From: Cunninghamia lanceolata
Taxonomy: Eukaryota; Streptophyta; Pinopsida; Cupressales; Cupressaceae
DNA: 64,000 bases
Assembly (NCBI GenBank): GCA_027924645.1
Contig: BSBN01000445.1
Coordinates: 1,984,001 to 2,048,000 of the forward strand
Direction of reading: 5' to 3'
How positions within the stretch are numbered: the first letter of the stretch is position 1; every line of letters starts with the position of its first letter. This document shows, one piece after another, positions 60,513-64,000 of the stretch. The notes under the pieces are model-generated. The model saw only the letters and a list, made by a program, of their open reading frames with translations. It was not told the origin of the DNA and did no database searches. The translations under genes and the position numbers were made by a program.

Positions 60513-61143
60513 GGAATCTTACTGAGAGATATCAAGAACGAAGAATACCTTTTATGCTATTTAGGGCACACACGATGAAATTTGGATTGAGTTGTATGAG
60601 GAATCGTCTTGATCTTTTGGGAGAAGTTGTTGTAGAGCTCCTTTTCTCTCTTCTTTGCATGTGAGTGTACAAATGATGAGCGAATGAACTCTTTTATTTT
60701 TGAGAAGCCCTAATTTTCATTCGGCATTAAATGCACGACCTAATTCATTTCAGTTTGCCTTGTTTGTCTTATTCAGAGACAAAACCTTTCCGGATCACTA
60801 AGATAGATTTCAAAGTTATTCTAGGAGAGTAGTGATAATCTATCTTTCTTTCATTAGTCATTTGATCTATTTGCAGATCAAGACACCATAGTTTCAATCA
60901 TACCAGACCAAACTTGTAAGGAATCTATTTTTACCAGAAGACTATTTTACCAGATCAATTCTGGTAGGATTAGATTCTTCAAATCTTCTTGCGGATCTCT
61001 CAAATTTTTACCATACCCCTTTTAGATGTTTCTTGTATGACCCCTTTTAATCCACAGCTCTCCTTGTGCCAGTTCTGGCACCAATTAACTGGCTGGGGGA
61101 ACAAGGTTTTCTTTGTGTCTCCCCCTGAGCTAGAGCTCACTTT
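60513..61143 (-). promoter_or_regulatory. Element H region between ORFs, apparent internal promoter and leader
   Basis: On the minus strand it begins with a purine run CAGGGGGAGACA, then a perfect inverted repeat GTGCCAG-AA-CTGGCAC (61066-61081), then GGGGTCATACAAGAAACATC (about 61019-61044). Nearer the ATG are a TATA-like AAAAATAAAAG (60691-60702) and a CT- and GA-rich leader like plant 5' UTRs. Function inferred only. Confidence 0.45.
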
Positions 61144-62345
61144 TTAATTTCTGGAAGGAATATCAGCACCAGAGTCTGGTGCGGATCCATCCCCTACATT
61201 CTCTGTACTTTTCTTCACCCAAATCTTGTTCGTCTCACTTTGAACTTCATCCACATTTACTTTTTGTTTTCCCTTATCTTGATTCTGATTATAATATACC
61301 GGACCTCTTTTATCTTGATTCTTGCTTCTACAAAATTTTTCTATATGACTGGATCTATTGTAAATTTGGCAAACAACATTTCTTTGCATATTTGATTGAT
61401 ATCCTCTTGATCTGCATTGATTAGCCATATGACCCATTCTATTGCATGCAAAGCATCTACCATTGAATGAATTGTTCATTTGCATATTTTTGAATTCATG
61501 AGATTTGTGACCATACCTTTTGTAGTTGAAACACTGTCTGGAGAAGGATGTATTAGTCTGATTCATTCTCCTTCTACACTTATTAGCTTTATGACCAAAG
61601 TTATTGCAGTTGTGGCAGTATCCATTGAAGGATGGATATCTTTGAGCATTAGGCTGCCTTACCGGAGGACTTCTAGGGTTGTTCCTTGGATTTTCTGATC
61701 TAAAATTCTTCTGACTGGATCTGGAACTTTCCCCTTTCTCATATCCCAAACCACACTTGTCATCTACCCTCTTTTGGCTTTGAAGAAGAACTTCAAGTTG
61801 GGCAGAACTTATCTTGAATTTCTCTTTATATTCATTTGCTAATTGAAGATCCCTTTTGAGAGAGACAATTTGATCCTCAAGTTTTTCTTCATTATCTTTA
61901 GCATCTTCAAGATCAGATTCAAGATGTCTGATAATTCTATCCATCTTGTGGCAATCTTCTGATTTCTCCTTGAGAGATTGTCTTAGATTATCTTCAGTTT
62001 TTCTTTTCTCTTCAATCTCTTGGGTAAACTTTATAACTCCTTATTCCATTTCATGTCTTACCATAATGATTTCTTTTGATAGCTTTTCACATAACTTGGT
62101 TTTCTCCTTCAGATCTTCATTTGCATCATTTGCTTCACCTTGACTTGCAAATTGCTGAAGTAGCTCCTTTCTCTTTTTCATAGAGAGACTTAATTTGTCT
62201 TTTAGTTCTCTCATGAAATCATTAGCCTGTTTGAGTTTTTCCTTTAATTCATTGACTTCAGAGTTTGACTGCTCAAGATCATCAAGGGCAGTCTTGAGTT
62301 GCTCCCTTAAACCATATGCATCTATTTGGATTCCCAGATCTTCCT
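61144..62345 (-). pseudogene. Element H ORF1: coiled coil plus zinc-knuckle array
   Basis: The frame runs almost from the PBS, with stops near 62356 and 62040, to TAA 61144. The first half is heptad-like coiled coil rich in Leu, Lys and Glu. The second half has four knuckle positions: CHNCNNFGHKANKC and CFACNRMGHMANQC are complete Cys-X2-Cys-X4-His-X4-Cys, while CFNYKRYGHKSHEF and CQIYNRSSHIEKFC have lost one or two Cys. It resembles Gag C-termini of Copia elements, but the usual Gag N-terminal domain is missing. It probably binds RNA. Confidence 0.7.
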
Positions 62346-62371
62346 CAAGCTGTTAGACTCTATTTAGGAGG

Positions 62372-62389
62372 AACTTGGCTCTGATACCA
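62372..62389 (-). other. Element H primer-binding site
   Basis: Minus strand TGGTATCAGAGCCAAGTT, two bases after the LTR; matches the initiator Met type. Confidence 0.85.
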
Positions 62390-62391
62390 AT

Positions 62392-63490
62392 TGTTGATAA
62401 CTTAGAGGGGGGGTGAATCAGTTATCTTAATTATTTCAGCTTTCTGAACTTTCTTAGTAATTAGTGCAGCATCAATTCAAACAAGCAAACATAACCATGA
62501 AATAGAAATACACATGACACAATATTTTTGACGTGGAAACCCTGTTAAGGGAGAAAACCACGGGGTGATTAACCCAACATTATATTCTCTGTTAGAAGAA
62601 TGGAAGTACAAGATGGCACTTGCCAATTAGGGCTTACTACCCAAGCACACTGCTCACAAGAGGCACACTGCCTACAAGAGACACACTGTCTACAACTTAT
62701 AAAGAGTGTAATACAATACTTGAACTGATAAGGAGCATCAACATATGCTGGAGTTCAGTTCCAGTTAGGCTTTGTATACTGATCTACTGCACTTCATCTT
62801 TCCTCTTTTTTTATGCTACTCTTCTTTCACATACTGGATCTTCCTTTCTGCTTTTATTCAGCTCTACTACTCTTCTTCGCACATCACCTTTTTAACCACA
62901 ACACATCTCATAACTAAATCCATCTTGTTTATATATATCCACACAAGTGATTTCATCACCTTTCTAGTCGACACCCAGAATAGTCAATCTTTTCACAAAC
63001 TCTAATCTGTCGGCTGAATCCTTGCACACCAAGTAATGCAGATCAAGGATATACTTGTGGAAATCATTAATCATGTTGGCCAAACATAATTCATGGCTTC
63101 ATAACCTTTAGCAACATCAGTAACACATCCAGAATAATGTCTAATCTTCTACCAGTCAGTTCTTCCTCTGTCACACTGCCAATCAGGAACCCGACACTCA
63201 AGCATTCATATCTCTTTATCCTGTCCACACTAGAGGCTCAAACCTTAGAATCTATCAGTCAAGATACTCCTCTTGACTTCCCCAAATCTGCACTTCACTA
63301 AGATTCTTCTACTGAGAGATCCAGACCTGTCTATCAGACCTTACTGACTGCTCTGTTCTTTCTTACCGGACCTCAACACTTTTCAATCTGACTTCTGGTG
63401 AGGACTTATCATGCATTGCGGATGTGTGGGATAACCTTTGTTGCCATCAATGACAACATTCATGAATCCATATAGTGTCTCTTGCCAACA
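62392..63490 (-). repeat. Element H 5' LTR
   Basis: 1099 bases, sister of 55958-57043. Minus-strand TATA box GATATATATAAAC near 62928-62938. Confidence 0.9.
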
Positions 63491-63495
63491 AAAAT

Positions 63496-63660
63496 AACAA
63501 GTTGTCATAATCCATGTAGGATTGACACATCACCACGCCACATCCCACCATATGACAAAGTGGAATTTCCAATTATGTACAATATAGGCAATTGAATAAT
63601 AAATACAAAAATTACAAATGTAGAGAATTACCAAGGTTGAGACACCTTAATTGCCAACAA
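63496..63660 (-). repeat. Element G 5' LTR, part 2
   Basis: Completes the LTR split by H. It ends at the + strand sequence TTAATTGCCAACA, followed by TSD ATATT. Confidence 0.88.
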
Positions 63661-64000
63661 TATTGGGTCATATGGAAAAATTGTGTAATTAATTATATCA
63701 AGTGATGAATAGGCCTTCATTGGGAATGTGCATCCATTATAATAAAAGGAGGTGCTCTATATAAAGAAGGTGAATATCATTGTAAAGATATCTGTTGAGT
63801 ACAATATTGTGTTTAGCATCCCAAGGGGATATAGCATGGAGTAGCATCTTCCCTAAGGAGTATTGCATAGTGTCACCCTACCTCAAGGATTTATTATATT
63901 TCTACATATATTAGATATTATGGAATATTGGCCCACAAACATCTCTTGTGTTGTGTGAGATCTATATTCTACATTGTCTTATTGAAATTATTATGTGTGG
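63661..64000 (+). other. Flanking sequence, possible promoter-like LTR remnant
   Basis: Continuation of the DNA at 49112-49713. Contains GCTCTATATAAAGAAGG (near 63752), a TATA-type box, and repeated GGATATAGCATGGAGTAGCAT-like phrases. No coding signal. Confidence 0.4.

Larger units (their letters stand above)
55958..63490 (-). mobile_element. Element H, pol-less LTR retrotransposon with two unknown ORFs
   Basis: Perfect TSD AAAAT (55953-55957 and 63491-63495). LTRs of 1086 and 1099 bases start TGTTGGCAAGAG and end GTTATCAACA on the minus strand. PBS TGGTATCAGAGCC and PPT CCAAAGGGGGAGAT are of Copia type. The 5.3-kb interior has a zinc-knuckle ORF and a long accessory ORF on the minus strand, and no protease, integrase, RT or RNase H motif. 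It must borrow enzymes, probably from a Copia element. The LTRs are very similar, so it is younger than G. Confidence 0.9.
49714..63660 (-). mobile_element. Element G, full-length Copia LTR retrotransposon (split by H)
   Basis: Perfect five-base TSD ATATT (49709-49713 and 63661-63665). On the minus strand the LTRs run TGTTGGGAATTAAGG (or TGTTGGCAATTAAGG) to CATTTCA or CTTTCA. The PBS TGGTATCAGAGC matches initiator Met tRNA, and a PPT lies at 50903. One polyprotein frame holds Gag, protease, integrase, RT and RNase H in Copia order. Without H the element is about 6.4 kb. It carries ten premature stops and no frameshift. Confidence 0.93.

Overview
The window looks like intergenic DNA from a large-genome seed plant, possibly a gymnosperm (inference only). 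It is AT-rich and almost entirely made of nested, decayed LTR retrotransposons. I see no host gene, tRNA, rRNA or CRISPR. Only boundaries supported by target-site duplications (TSDs), primer-binding sites (PBS) or polypurine tracts (PPT) are treated as firm.

Layout. Element A (1-17031, + strand) is a Tat-like Ty3/Gypsy element. Its 5' LTR is cut by the window start. It carries gag, protease, a complete extra RNase H ahead of reverse transcriptase, RT, a degenerate RNase H, and integrase. A very long accessory ORF (11688-16014) follows, with its own apparent promoter and intron, and it runs into the 3' LTR. Next is the 3' part of a chromovirus-type Gypsy pol, J (17690-19153). It is split by 21 kb and resumes at 40337 with a chromodomain and the start of a 3' LTR. 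The splitting insert is element D (19154-40336, - strand), a pol-less Tat-like element with 2.5-kb LTRs. D is itself interrupted by element B (20402-30454, + strand, TSD AGCAC), a pol-less gag-only element, and by E (33014-33972, TSD GTCAC), a deleted relative of B. After J come another B relative (F, about 43791-45246) and a decayed Copia fragment (K, 45247 to about 47700), then a minisatellite. Last is a full Copia element G (49714-63660, - strand, TSD ATATT), whose 5' LTR is split by H (55958-63490, - strand, TSD AAAAT). H is a pol-less element with a Copia-type PBS and PPT.

How the parts relate. J is older than D, which is older than B and E; G is older than H. B, E and F are one LTR family (LTR start TGTAGACA, PPT like AAAGAGGGGCAAAA, AT-rich palindrome arrays). 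A and H belong to different superfamilies, but both encode a roughly 1000-1440 codon accessory protein with a globular N-terminus, a charged middle and a helical C-terminus. The C-termini share an MDI..K....EN..LK motif, and the upstream regions share a GGGGTCATA...AAACATC motif. I regard this possible mobile accessory-gene cassette as the most interesting signal. In A and G nearly all premature stops are TAG or TGA, which fits decay by deamination of methylated cytosine.
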